Source of the DNA: Teichococcus rhizosphaerae
Lineage (GTDB): Bacteria > Pseudomonadota > Alphaproteobacteria > Acetobacterales > Acetobacteraceae
NCBI RefSeq assembly: GCF_002631185.1
Contig: NZ_PDNU01000006.1
Coordinates: 92,940-156,939, forward strand
Length of the DNA: 64,000 bases
Reading direction: 5' to 3'
Position numbers and translations under genes: made by a program. The notes beneath the pieces are model-generated. The model was not told where the DNA came from, searched no databases, and saw only the letters and a list, made by a program, of their open reading frames with translations. This document shows, piece by piece, positions 49,160 to 58,277 of the stretch. Every line of letters begins with the position of its first letter. Positions within the stretch are counted from its first letter, which is position 1.

Positions 49160-49306
49160 GCGGCGTGTCCTCGGCAGGTGGCGGCGGTGCGCCGGGCGGG
49201 AAAGGGGCGGCCCGGCACGCGGCCCGTTGGGAACCGATCTGGCGCCGCGCCGCCCCGGGCGGAAGGGGCGCGGCCCCCGCCAATGCGGCCCCGGGCGGGC
49301 GCCCTG

Positions 49307-50479
49307 TCAAGGGGAAGGCCCCGCCTCCGCGTGCCGGGCCATGTGCGCCGCGAACTGCCGGTGCTCCGCCGCCGTGGCCTGGGCGGCGCGCAGCGCGGCC
49401 TCGCGCAGCCAGCCCGCCGGGCGCTTCGCCAGGTCGGCGCGGATGGCCGCCGCGTGGTCGCCGGCGCCGAGATGGATGGCGGCCATCTCCCGCCCCATGG
49501 CGCGCAGCATCCTCTCGCCCAGCAGCACCTCGCGGCCCAGCGGCTCCTCCGGCCCGTGCTCCCAGCCCGGGGAGATGGGGCGGTCCGTCTCGATCTTGCG
49601 GTTGTTGGGCGAAAGGCGGCGGACGGCCACGCCATCGTTCACCCGGTACCACGGGTCCGGCGCGCGGTGCCGGCCGGAAGCGAGCTCGAGGCAGCGCACG
49701 GCGCGGCCGTGCCGGCCGTGCAGCCGCACCCAGGCGGAGGGCAGCACGGCCTTGGCCTCGCGCAGCACCCAGTCGCCGCGCCACTTCGCCTGCGCCACCC
49801 AGCGCGGCCGGCCGAGGCTGCCCAGGCCCGCGCTGCGGTACCAGAAGCGCGGCCGGCCCGCGCCCTGCGGCAGGGCGGCGCGCAGCGCGGCCTCGTAGCG
49901 GGGAAAGAACACCGGCCGCTCGTCATCGGGGCGGCGGCCGAAATGCTTCCGCTTCTTCTTCAGCTTCTGCCAGAAGGCGTCGCGGTGCTCGTCGGGCACC
50001 ATCACGGTGTGGCGCAGCCAGCGGTGGTCGCGGTCCAGCAGGGTGGGGCCCGGCTTGCGCAGGCCCTTCGCGTAGCCGTCCAGCAGCCGCTCGGCGATCG
50101 GCCCCGCCTCGCGCCAGTCCGGGTCCGGGCTGGCCAGCAGGCCGCTGGTGGCCAGCCGCACCAGGTCGAGGGCGTAGGGCATCTCGGCCGCCTCGTCATA
50201 GTCGTTCACGCCCCAGACGAGGCGGCCCTCGGCGTCCCGCCAGGTGCCGAAATTCTCCAGGTGGATGTCGCCCACCGCCAGCACGGTGGGCGCCCCGGCG
50301 AGTTCGGGGAACAGTTCCAGCGCCGTCTCGGCCCAGCGGAAATAGGTGGCGCGCAGGAAGCCGAAGGCGTCCCCCGCCATCTCCAGCCGCTTCTCCGCCA
50401 GCCCTTCCTCCACCAGCTCATGCCCCAGCTCGGCGCGCAGGAAGGCTTCATAGGCGTCGTTCGAGACCAGGATGTCCAT
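49307..50479 (-). CDS. DUF2252 family protein (kinase-like fold)
   Basis: This 390-residue protein has the DUF2252 pattern VGDIHLENFGTW and GVNDYDEAAEMPYALDLVRLA, which resemble the catalytic (HxxN) and metal-binding (D..D) parts of aminoglycoside phosphotransferase-like kinases. The natural substrate is not known. The start MDILVSNDAYEAFL at 50479 was chosen because upstream sequence reads as low-complexity and lacks similarity. It lies 111 bases downstream of the S49 peptidase on the same strand. Confidence 0.8.
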   Translation of the reverse strand: MDILVSNDAYEAFLRAELGHELVEEGLAEKRLEMAGDAFGFLRATYFRWAETALELFPELAGAPTVLAVGDIHLENFGTWRDAEGRLVWGVNDYDEAAEMPYALDLVRLATSGLLASPDPDWREAGPIAERLLDGYAKGLRKPGPTLLDRDHRWLRHTVMVPDEHRDAFWQKLKKKRKHFGRRPDDERPVFFPRYEAALRAALPQGAGRPRFWYRSAGLGSLGRPRWVAQAKWRGDWVLREAKAVLPSAWVRLHGRHGRAVRCLELASGRHRAPDPWYRVNDGVAVRRLSPNNRKIETDRPISPGWEHGPEEPLGREVLLGERMLRAMGREMAAIHLGAGDHAAAIRADLAKRPAGWLREAALRAAQATAAEHRQFAAHMARHAEAGPSP

Positions 50480-50590
50480 GGGCGCGCATCTCCGGAGGGG
50501 GCGGAAAGGCTCGGCCCGGGCCGGCCACGCCGCAAGCGGAAAAATGCCGCGCGGCGCGTGGGGTGGCCCCAGGCGCACCCTCCCCGGGGG

Positions 50591-51397
50591 CTACAGGCCG
50601 AGCCGCGCCCAGGCCGCCCGCGCCTCGGCCGCGGCCAGCATCTCGGCGGCGGCGCCGCGCAGCAGGCGCAGCGGCAGCGGCGGCCGGCGCTGGCCGAGCG
50701 GAACCACCCGCGCCTTGTCGCCGAAGCGGCGCAGGATCTCGCCCTTGGCGTCGCCCAGCCGGTCGATCAGGCCGAGCGGCAGCGCCTCCCGCCCCGTCCA
50801 GAAGCGGCCGGTGAACAGCTCCCCCTCCGGCGCCGAGAGCCGCGCGCCGCGCCGCCCCTTCACCCAGCCGGCGAACTCGGTGTGCAGGGCGGACAGCAGC
50901 TCCTCCAGCCGCGCCTGCTGCCAGGGCTCCACCGGGCGGAACGGGTCGAGAAAGGATTTCTGGCCGCCCGCCGTGGTCAGGCGCCGCTCGACGCCGAGCT
51001 TCTCCGCCAGCCCCTCCAGCCCGAAGCCCGACGAGATGACGCCGATGGAGCCCACGATGGAGGACGGGTCGGCCACGATCTCGTCCGCCGCGCAGGCGAT
51101 CCAGTAGCCGCCCGAGGCCGCCGCGTCCTCGACGCAGGCGATCACCGGCACCTTGTGCTTCTCGGCCAGCAGGCGGATGCGGGCGCCGATCAGGCTTGAC
51201 TGCACGGGCGAGCCGCCGGGCGAGTTGATGGCCAGCACCACGCCGGCCAGGCGCTTCAGGGTGAAGGCGCGCTCCAGCACGGGGGCGATGCCCTCCAGGC
51301 TCAGCCCGGCGGGCCCCACCCCGCCCCGCGCGGCGATGACGCCGGACAGGCGGACCAGCGCCACCTGCGGGGGGCGCTTCAGGAAAGGGATTTGCAT
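50591..51397 (-). CDS. S49 family signal peptide peptidase-like protein
   Basis: This 268-residue protein is a short SppA/SohB-type peptidase that cleaves residual signal peptides and membrane-bound peptides. The catalytic Ser is in AAASGGYWIACAADEIVADPS-type motif (ASGGYW) and the Lys in the segment ESTIVGSIGV-like SSIVGSIGVISSGF..LEGLAEKLGV. The oxyanion region is AINSPGGSPVQSSL. No membrane helix is evident at the N-terminus, so it may be cytosolic or peripheral. It is divergent from the formaldehyde dehydrogenase gene. Confidence 0.88.
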   Translation of the reverse strand: MQIPFLKRPPQVALVRLSGVIAARGGVGPAGLSLEGIAPVLERAFTLKRLAGVVLAINSPGGSPVQSSLIGARIRLLAEKHKVPVIACVEDAAASGGYWIACAADEIVADPSSIVGSIGVISSGFGLEGLAEKLGVERRLTTAGGQKSFLDPFRPVEPWQQARLEELLSALHTEFAGWVKGRRGARLSAPEGELFTGRFWTGREALPLGLIDRLGDAKGEILRRFGDKARVVPLGQRRPPLPLRLLRGAAAEMLAAAEARAAWARLGL

Positions 51398-51496
51398 GCC
51401 CCAGGAGATGACCACCTTTCCCGCCGGAACAAGAAGTGCGACGAACGCGCGCCCGTTCACGGCCCGCCACCCGATACCCTGAAGGAGAAGCCGCCC

Positions 51497-52606
<1,110 letters not shown>

Positions 52607-52614
52607 CCGGGCCC

Positions 52615-52642
52615 CGCGCGGGGCGGGCACCCGCCCCGCGCG
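52615..52642 (+). terminator. Long GC palindrome after frmA, possible terminator
   Basis: A nearly gapless palindrome of 13-base arms (CGCGCGGGGCGGG / CCCGCCCCGCGCG) with a two-base centre lies 9 bases after the stop. No T run follows, so termination would depend on the stem alone or on Rho. Confidence 0.45.
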
Positions 52643-52784
52643 GCTCAACCGGCCGCGGCGCTGGCGCGTTCCTTCCGTTGCGGGGCGGGATGAGGCGCTT
52701 CACGAGCCTCATGCCGGGGGGCGGCGCGCCGGAAGCGCCGGCGGCAAGGCCCACGGAAAGGCCCTACGGAAAGGAAGGACGACC

Positions 52785-53216
52785 ATGGCGATCGACGGAC
52801 TGAGCGACGAGACGATCCGCGAGGTGCTGCTGAACACGCGGCGCATCGCGGTGGTGGGGGCCTCGGCCAATCCGATGCGCCCTTCCAACGAGGTCACCGC
52901 CTTTCTCGTCGGGCGCGGCTTCGACGTGACGCCGGTCAATCCGGGCCTGGCGGGGCAGCGCCTGCATGGCAGCGCGGTGGCCGAATCGCTGGAGGCGGCG
53001 GTGCCGCTGGAGATGGTGGACATCTTCCGCCGCAGCGAGGAGGCCGGCGCCGTGGTGGACGAGGCCATCCGCCTCGGCGCGCGCTGCGTCTGGATGCAGC
53101 TCGGCGTCATCGACGAGGCGGCGGCGGAGCGGGCGCGCGGCGCTGGGCTGGTGGCGGTGATGGACCGCTGCCCGGTGATCGAGTGGTCGCGCCTGCGGCT
53201 TTCCACCGCCGCCTGA
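52785..53216 (+). CDS. CoA-binding domain protein (YccU-like)
   Basis: This 143-residue protein is a single CoA-binding Rossmann domain. It has RRIAVVGASANPMRPSNEV (19-37), VTPVNPGLAG, and the conserved VDIFRRSEEAGAVVDEAI and CVWMQLGV segments. Such proteins bind CoA or a related nucleotide, but their physiological role is unclear. GGAAAGGA-type sequence stands before the ATG. It lies 178 bases after frmA on the same strand. Confidence 0.88.
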   Translation: MAIDGLSDETIREVLLNTRRIAVVGASANPMRPSNEVTAFLVGRGFDVTPVNPGLAGQRLHGSAVAESLEAAVPLEMVDIFRRSEEAGAVVDEAIRLGARCVWMQLGVIDEAAAERARGAGLVAVMDRCPVIEWSRLRLSTAA

Positions 53217-53261
53217 GGCTTCCCGCCGATAGCCGGGACGAAGGGCGCGGCGGGGCGGCCC

Positions 53262-53297
53262 GTGACAAAACATGTCCGGTTTTTAATTTTCGCTTGA
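53262..53297. other. AT-rich island before the DUF2076 gene
   Basis: This short stretch (GTGACA followed by AACATG, TTTTTAATTTT and TTGAAA) is much poorer in GC than the rest of the window and lies 120-150 bases before the DUF2076 start. It probably contains the promoter, but no pair of boxes has correct spacing. Confidence 0.35.
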
Positions 53298-53415
53298 AAG
53301 CCGGCCCGGGGCGGTCCAGATGCCAGCCTCGCTCTTGGCGCATGGGAGATACGCGACTCCCTGGGCAGAGCGCGAATGACAACCCGTCTGGAAAGGCCCC
53401 ACCCGGGGATCGGAC

Positions 53416-54141
53416 ATGACCGAAGAAGAACGCCGCATCATTTCCGCCTTCGTGGAGCGCATGGCCGGGGTTTCCGCCCCGCAACAGGCGCCTTCGCCCT
53501 GGGGCGGCAGCAGCGTGCCGGCCACCCAGTCCCGCCCGCCCCTGCCCCCGGTCGATCCCGAGGCGGACCGCCTGATCTCGGACCTCTTCGCGCGCTACCC
53601 CGAGGCGCGCTACCGGCTGACGCAGACCGCCTTCGTGCAGGAGCACGCCCTGGTGCAGGCGCAGAACCGCATCCAGGAGCTGGAGTGGCAGCTGGAGAAC
53701 ACCCAGCGCCAGGCCGAGGCCGCGCAGCAGCAGGGCCGTGGCGGCCTGTTCGGCGGCATGTTCGGCGGCGGCAACAACAACCGCCCCGTGCCGATGACGC
53801 CGCGCCCGCAGCCGGTGATGCCGCCGCAGGGCATGAACCCCGCCATGATGCAGCAGGGCCGCGGCTCGGGCTTCCTGGGCTCGGCGCTGACCACGGCGGC
53901 GGGCGTCGCCGGCGGCATGGTGCTCGGCAACATGCTGATGGGCGCCTTCTCCGGCGGCGCGGCGGAAGCCGCCACCGCCGCGACGGACGCGGCCGGCGAC
54001 TTCGCGCAGGACGCCGTGCCCGCCTCCAGCCCCTGGACCGATCCCGGCGCCCAGGACGCCGCCGCCGACAGCTATGGCAACGACGCCTATGGCGACGATG
54101 CCGGCGGCTTCGAGGATGGCGGCTTCGACGAGGAGATCTGA
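53416..54141 (+). CDS. DUF2076 family protein
   Basis: This 241-residue protein has the DUF2076 opening MTEEERRIISAFVERM and the domain core DPEADRLISDLFARYPEARYRLTQTAFVQEHAL followed by a coiled-coil-like helix (QNRIQELEWQLENTQRQAEAAQ). The middle is rich in Gly, Pro, Met and Gln, a short hydrophobic Gly-rich segment follows (ALTTAAGVAGGMVLGNMLMG), and the tail is acidic. The function is unknown; family members are predicted periplasmic ligand-binding or sensor proteins. No signal peptide is visible. It is followed by a strong terminator. Confidence 0.85.
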   Translation: MTEEERRIISAFVERMAGVSAPQQAPSPWGGSSVPATQSRPPLPPVDPEADRLISDLFARYPEARYRLTQTAFVQEHALVQAQNRIQELEWQLENTQRQAEAAQQQGRGGLFGGMFGGGNNNRPVPMTPRPQPVMPPQGMNPAMMQQGRGSGFLGSALTTAAGVAGGMVLGNMLMGAFSGGAAEAATAATDAAGDFAQDAVPASSPWTDPGAQDAAADSYGNDAYGDDAGGFEDGGFDEEI

Positions 54142-54182
54142 GCCCCTCCGCCCCCTTCCGGGGCGGGGCCGGGCCGGCGCCG

Positions 54183-54211
54183 GGCCGGGGGAACCTCCCC
54201 CGGCCTTTTTT
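54183..54211 (+). terminator. Rho-independent terminator after the DUF2076 gene
   Basis: A perfect 9-bp stem GGCCGGGGG / CCCCCGGCC with a 5-base loop is followed by six T residues. It ends the DUF2076 transcript 42 bases after its stop codon. Confidence 0.9.
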
Positions 54212-54256
54212 CATGCCCGCTTGCCCGCGGCGCCCCCAGGAGCGAAAGCTGGCGCC

Positions 54257-55105
54257 ATGCGCATCCCCGATCTCGACCTCGACCTGCTGCGCTGCTTCGT
54301 GCAGGTGGCCGAGCGCGGCGGCTTCACCGCCGGCGCCGCGGCGCTCGGCCTGACGCAATCGGCCGTCAGCCTGAAGGTGAAGCGGCTGGAGGACCTGCTC
54401 CAGAAGCGCGTGCTGGAGCGCACCAGCCGCAGCATCGCGCTCACGCGGGAAGGCGAGACGCTGCTGGCCTATGCCCGGCGCATGCTGGCGCTGAACGACG
54501 AGGCGGTGCGCCGGCTGGTGGCGCCGCCCGTCACGGGCCGGCTGCGCCTCGGTGTCGCCGACCATTTCGTGCCGCGCAACCTGGCGCCGATCCTGGCCCG
54601 CTTCGCCCGCACCTTCCCCGAGCTGCGGCTGGAGATCGAGGTGGGCCGCAGCCACGAGCTGCGCGCCTCGCAGGAGCGCGGCGCGCTGGACCTGGTGCTG
54701 GGCAAGCGGCGCGAGGGCGAGACGGAAGGCCGCCCCATCTGGACCGAGCCGATCGTCTGGGTGGCGCCGCCGGGCTGGATGCCGCCCGAGGGCCGCCCCC
54801 TCCCCGTGGCCATGCTGCCCCAGGGCTGCATGTTCCGCGACCGGGCGCTGGCCGCTCTGGCCCGCGCCGGGCTGGCCTTCGAGGTGGTGTATGTCTCGGC
54901 CAGCCTGCTCGGCGTGGCGGCCGCGGCGCAGGCGGGGCTGGCGGCCACGGTGCTCGGCCGCTCCGGCCTGCCGGACGGGCTGGCGGAGCTTGCCGGCCTG
55001 CCGCCGCTCGGCGTGGCCGAGATGGCGGTGTTCGGCGACGCCACCAACCAGACCCAGCTCGTCGAGCCGCTGATCGCGCTGATCCGGGAAAGCCTGGGCG
55101 GCTGA
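54257..55105 (+). CDS. LysR family transcriptional regulator
   Basis: This 282-residue regulator has the LysR winged helix-turn-helix in residues 1-65 (DLDLLRCFVQVAERGGFTAG, then LGLTQSAVSLKVKRLEDLL), a linker helix, and a periplasmic-binding-type effector domain. The effector is unknown. It lies directly after a terminator and 126 bases before an MFS transporter gene read in the same direction, so the transporter is a possible target. The region between them contains direct repeats and a palindrome. Confidence 0.9.
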   Translation: MRIPDLDLDLLRCFVQVAERGGFTAGAAALGLTQSAVSLKVKRLEDLLQKRVLERTSRSIALTREGETLLAYARRMLALNDEAVRRLVAPPVTGRLRLGVADHFVPRNLAPILARFARTFPELRLEIEVGRSHELRASQERGALDLVLGKRREGETEGRPIWTEPIVWVAPPGWMPPEGRPLPVAMLPQGCMFRDRALAALARAGLAFEVVYVSASLLGVAAAAQAGLAATVLGRSGLPDGLAELAGLPPLGVAEMAVFGDATNQTQLVEPLIALIRESLGG

Positions 55106-55153
55106 GAGCTGGGGAAAGACCCCTCCCCGGCGGACGCCCCGCGCGCGTTCGAG

Positions 55154-55195
55154 AGGCGCCCGGCATGCGTTTGACAGGCGCCCGGCGCCGGGCGC
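55154..55195. promoter_or_regulatory. Candidate operator upstream of the MFS gene
   Basis: AGGCGCCCGGC occurs twice (55154-55164 and 55176-55186), 22 bases apart, two helical turns. The second copy lies in a perfect 18-bp palindrome (55178-55195, GCGCCCGGCGCCGGGCGC) directly after a perfect TTGACA (55171-55176). I do not see a good -10 box at 17 bases. Confidence 0.45.
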
Positions 55196-55231
55196 AGCCT
55201 CGGGCGCAAAGCCCGCGCGAGGAAACACCCC

Positions 55232-56476
55232 ATGGCCCCCTCCGGCCCCGACACCCCGCCCCCGGCCGAAGCCGGGGGTTCCGGCAATGACTGGCGCATC
55301 ATCGGCCTGATCGGCACCGGCCACTTCCTGTCGCACTTCTACATGCTGTGCCTGGCGCCCCTGTTCCCGATGTGGCGCGCCGAGTTCGGCGTTTCCTACA
55401 CCTGGCTCGCCCTTTCGGTCGCGCTGATGGGGGTGGTGACGGCGGCGCTGCAGACGCCGGTGGGCTTCCTGGTGGACCGGCAGGGCGCGCGGGGCTACCT
55501 GGTGGGCGGCACGCTGGTCATGGCGCTGTCGATCTCCGCCATGGCCTTTGCGCCGAACTACTGGGTGATCCTGCTGCTCGCGGTGCTGTCCGGCATCGGC
55601 AACAGCGTCATCCACCCGGCCGACTACGCCATCCTGGCCGGCAGCATCAACAAGTCGCGCATGGGCCGCGCCTTCGCCATGCACACGCTCACCGGCAATC
55701 TGGGCTTCGCGGCGGCGCCGCCGGCCATCGCGGTGCTGGCGCTGTGGATCGGCTGGCGCGAGGCGCTGCTGCTGGTCGGCCTGCTCGGCGTGCCGGTGGT
55801 GGGCGCCATCCTGTGGCAGAGCCGCATCCTGGCCGACCAGCCCAAGCCGCGCGGCGGCAAGCCCGGCCAGGACGGCGCCGGCGTGCTGATGTCGCGGCCG
55901 ATGCTGCTGTTCTTCGTGTTCTTCCTGCTCTCCTCCATGGCGGGCTCGGCGATCCAGGCCTTCGCCATCCCGGTGATGAACCAGCTCTGGGGCCTGCCGC
56001 TGGCGCTCGGCTCGACGCTGCTGACCGGCTACTTCACCGGCAACATCTTCGGCGTGCTGGTGGGCGGCTGGTTCGCCGACCGCTCGCGCCGGCATGGCAC
56101 CTTCGTGGTCAGCCTGACGCTGGTGGCCATGGCGCTGATCCTGGTGCTGGGCCTGGTGCCGCTGCCCGGCTTCGGCGCCATCGGCGTGGCGCTGCTGGCC
56201 GGGCTGGCGCTGGGTGCGAGCCGCACCCCGCGCGACGTGATGGTGAAGGACGCGGCGCCGCCGGGGCAGATCGGCAAGGTGTTCGGCTTCATCTCCGCCG
56301 GCCTGCCGCTGGGCGGCGCGCTGACGCCGGCCTTCGGCATGGTGATGGATGCCGGCCGGCCCGACCTGGTGCTGCCGCTGGCGGCCGGGCTGCTCGGCCT
56401 TTCGCTGCTCTGCATGGGCGGCGCGCGCGGCGCGGCGCGCGCTCCCCGCGCCCCCAGCCCCGCCCCCGCCGAATAG
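55232..56476 (+). CDS. MFS transporter
   Basis: This 414-residue membrane protein has about twelve helices and typical MFS features: a first helix GLIGTGHFLSHFYMLCLAPL, the loop 2-3 motif VGFLVDRQGARG, and its counterpart GGWFADRSRRHG in the second half. It belongs to the sugar/organic anion branches in general terms, but no substrate can be named. It stands 126 bases after LysR; a TRIC-type channel gene follows 17 bases later. Confidence 0.88.
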   Translation: MAPSGPDTPPPAEAGGSGNDWRIIGLIGTGHFLSHFYMLCLAPLFPMWRAEFGVSYTWLALSVALMGVVTAALQTPVGFLVDRQGARGYLVGGTLVMALSISAMAFAPNYWVILLLAVLSGIGNSVIHPADYAILAGSINKSRMGRAFAMHTLTGNLGFAAAPPAIAVLALWIGWREALLLVGLLGVPVVGAILWQSRILADQPKPRGGKPGQDGAGVLMSRPMLLFFVFFLLSSMAGSAIQAFAIPVMNQLWGLPLALGSTLLTGYFTGNIFGVLVGGWFADRSRRHGTFVVSLTLVAMALILVLGLVPLPGFGAIGVALLAGLALGASRTPRDVMVKDAAPPGQIGKVFGFISAGLPLGGALTPAFGMVMDAGRPDLVLPLAAGLLGLSLLCMGGARGAARAPRAPSPAPAE

Positions 56477-56493
56477 GGGCCGAGCCGATCACG

Positions 56494-57132
56494 GTGGCGG
56501 GCCTTGGCCTCCTGCTGGAGGTGCTGAACTGGACCGGCTCGGCGGCCTTCGCGCTGTCGGGCGCCCTGGTCGCCTCGCGCAAGCAGATGGACCCGGTGGG
56601 CTTCATCCTGATCGCCGCCACCACCGCCTTCGGCGGCGGCACGGTGCGCGACGTGCTGCTCGGCCGCAGCGCGCAATGGCTCGGCACGCCGGGGCTGGCG
56701 CTGATGGTGGCGCTGCTGGCGCTGGCGGTGTTCTTCTCCGCGCACCGGCTGGAGCGCCGCTTCGTGCCGCTGCTCTGGGCGGATGCGGTGGGCCTGGCGC
56801 TGTTCGCCGTGCTCGGCGCCGAGGCCGCGCTGGACGAGGGCGCCAGCCCCTGGGCCGCCATCCTGCTCGGCATGATGACCGCCACCTTCGGCGGCGCCCT
56901 GCGCGACGTGGTCTGCGGCGAGCTGCCGCTGATCCTGCGCAAGGAGATCTACGCCACGGCCGCCGCGGCCGGCGCGGCGCTGTTCGTGGCGATGACCCTG
57001 CTCGGGATGGACCGGGGCCTGGCGGTGTGCGCGGGCATGGCCGCCGCCTTCCTCATCCGCGCCGCCGCGCTGCGCAACAGCTGGTCGCTCCCCACCTACA
57101 GGCCGAGGCCGGGGCGGGACTACCCGGACTGA
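56494..57132 (+). CDS. TRIC (UPF0126) family cation channel-like membrane protein
   Basis: This 212-residue protein has seven predicted helices arranged as two repeats with the family motifs FALSGALVASRKQMDPVG and TAFGGGTVRDVLLG, then TATFGGALRDVVCGELP in the second half. Bacterial TRIC homologues conduct monovalent cations such as potassium. The start is a GTG at 56494; no ATG is in the right place. Upstream the frame is open only as a shadow of the MFS gene. Confidence 0.88.
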   Translation: MAGLGLLLEVLNWTGSAAFALSGALVASRKQMDPVGFILIAATTAFGGGTVRDVLLGRSAQWLGTPGLALMVALLALAVFFSAHRLERRFVPLLWADAVGLALFAVLGAEAALDEGASPWAAILLGMMTATFGGALRDVVCGELPLILRKEIYATAAAAGAALFVAMTLLGMDRGLAVCAGMAAAFLIRAAALRNSWSLPTYRPRPGRDYPD

Positions 57133-57173
57133 AGGCGGGGGAGAGCGCGCGCCCCGCTCCCGCCGCCCCTTTC

Positions 57174-58277
57174 TCACCAGCCGTTCACGCGGTCCCACAC
57201 GGCGACGACCTCGCGCCCGCCATCCACCACATGGTAGCGGTCGAAGGCCGCCGCCGTCAGGCAGGCATGGTTGGGGGCCACCCGCACCAGCTCGCCGGGG
57301 CGGAGCGCCAGCAGCCCCTCGCCGCCGCGCGCCTCGCCATGCTCCTGGTGGGTGCGCACCACCAGCGCATCGCCGAAGCGCGGCGCGCCATCCTCGCCCA
57401 GCACCCAGCCGAACTGGTAGTCGCGTGGCGCGGCCTGGGTGCTGCGGTCCTTGGAAAGCGCCAGCGCCCCGGCGTCGAGCAGCACCGCCTGGCGCTCCGG
57501 CTTGCGGCCGGTGACGCTGGCCAGCACCGTCAGGGCGATGTCCTCCGGCGCGTGCACGCCGAGCTGCATCTGCAACAGGTCGCCGAACATGTAGACACCC
57601 GCGCGCACCTCGGTCACGCCGTCCAGCCGCTCGGCATGGAGCACGGTGGGGGAGGAGCCGAGCGAGACGATGCCGACCGCGTGCCCCGCGGCCCGCAGCC
57701 GCTCCGCCGCCTGCGTGACGCCCGCCCGCTCCGCCTCGGCGATGCGCGCCATCTCGGCCGCCGAGCGCCCGGCATAGGAATGGCCCGCATGGGTCATCAC
57801 CCCCGCCAGCCGCCCGCCCAGGGCGGCGGCCAGCTCGGCCAGCAGCGGCGAATCGGGCGCCGCCCCGCCCCGGCCCTCGCCCACATCCACCTCGACCAGC
57901 GCGGCGAGCGGCCCGGGATGCGCCGCCACGGCACGCGCCACCTCGGGGTCGTCCAGGATCACCTTCACGGAGGCGCCGGCGGCGTTCAGCGCGGCGATCC
58001 CGTCCAGCTTCCGTGGCGTGACGCCGACCGCGTAGATCTGGTCACGATAACCGCCCGCGGCGAAGTACCGCGCCTCGGCCAGCGTCGAGACGGTGATGGG
58101 GCCGTGGCCGGGCGCGGCCAGCGCCGCCACGTCGAGGCTCTTGGCCGTCTTCATGTGCGGGCGCAGCGCCACGCCGGGGTGGCGCGCCACCGCCGCGGCC
58201 ATGCGCGCCAGGTTGCGCTTCAGGATGCCGAGGTCGAGCACCAGGGCGGGGGTGGGCAGGTCGTCGAGCGTGGTCAT
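57174..58277 (-). CDS. DSD1 / D-threonine aldolase-like PLP enzyme
   Basis: This 367-residue fold-type III enzyme has the PLP lysine in RPHMKTAKS (about Lys43) and a C-terminal metal-binding PNHACLT motif, the pattern of D-threonine aldolase and D-serine dehydratase (DSD1). It would cleave or dehydrate a D-hydroxyamino acid, with the substrate not resolved. Its ATG overlaps the stop of the M81 gene as ATGA, so the two are translated together. An alanine racemase is excluded by the metal-binding C-domain. Confidence 0.87.
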   Translation of the reverse strand: MTTLDDLPTPALVLDLGILKRNLARMAAAVARHPGVALRPHMKTAKSLDVAALAAPGHGPITVSTLAEARYFAAGGYRDQIYAVGVTPRKLDGIAALNAAGASVKVILDDPEVARAVAAHPGPLAALVEVDVGEGRGGAAPDSPLLAELAAALGGRLAGVMTHAGHSYAGRSAAEMARIAEAERAGVTQAAERLRAAGHAVGIVSLGSSPTVLHAERLDGVTEVRAGVYMFGDLLQMQLGVHAPEDIALTVLASVTGRKPERQAVLLDAGALALSKDRSTQAAPRDYQFGWVLGEDGAPRFGDALVVRTHQEHGEARGGEGLLALRPGELVRVAPNHACLTAAAFDRYHVVDGGREVVAVWDRVNGW

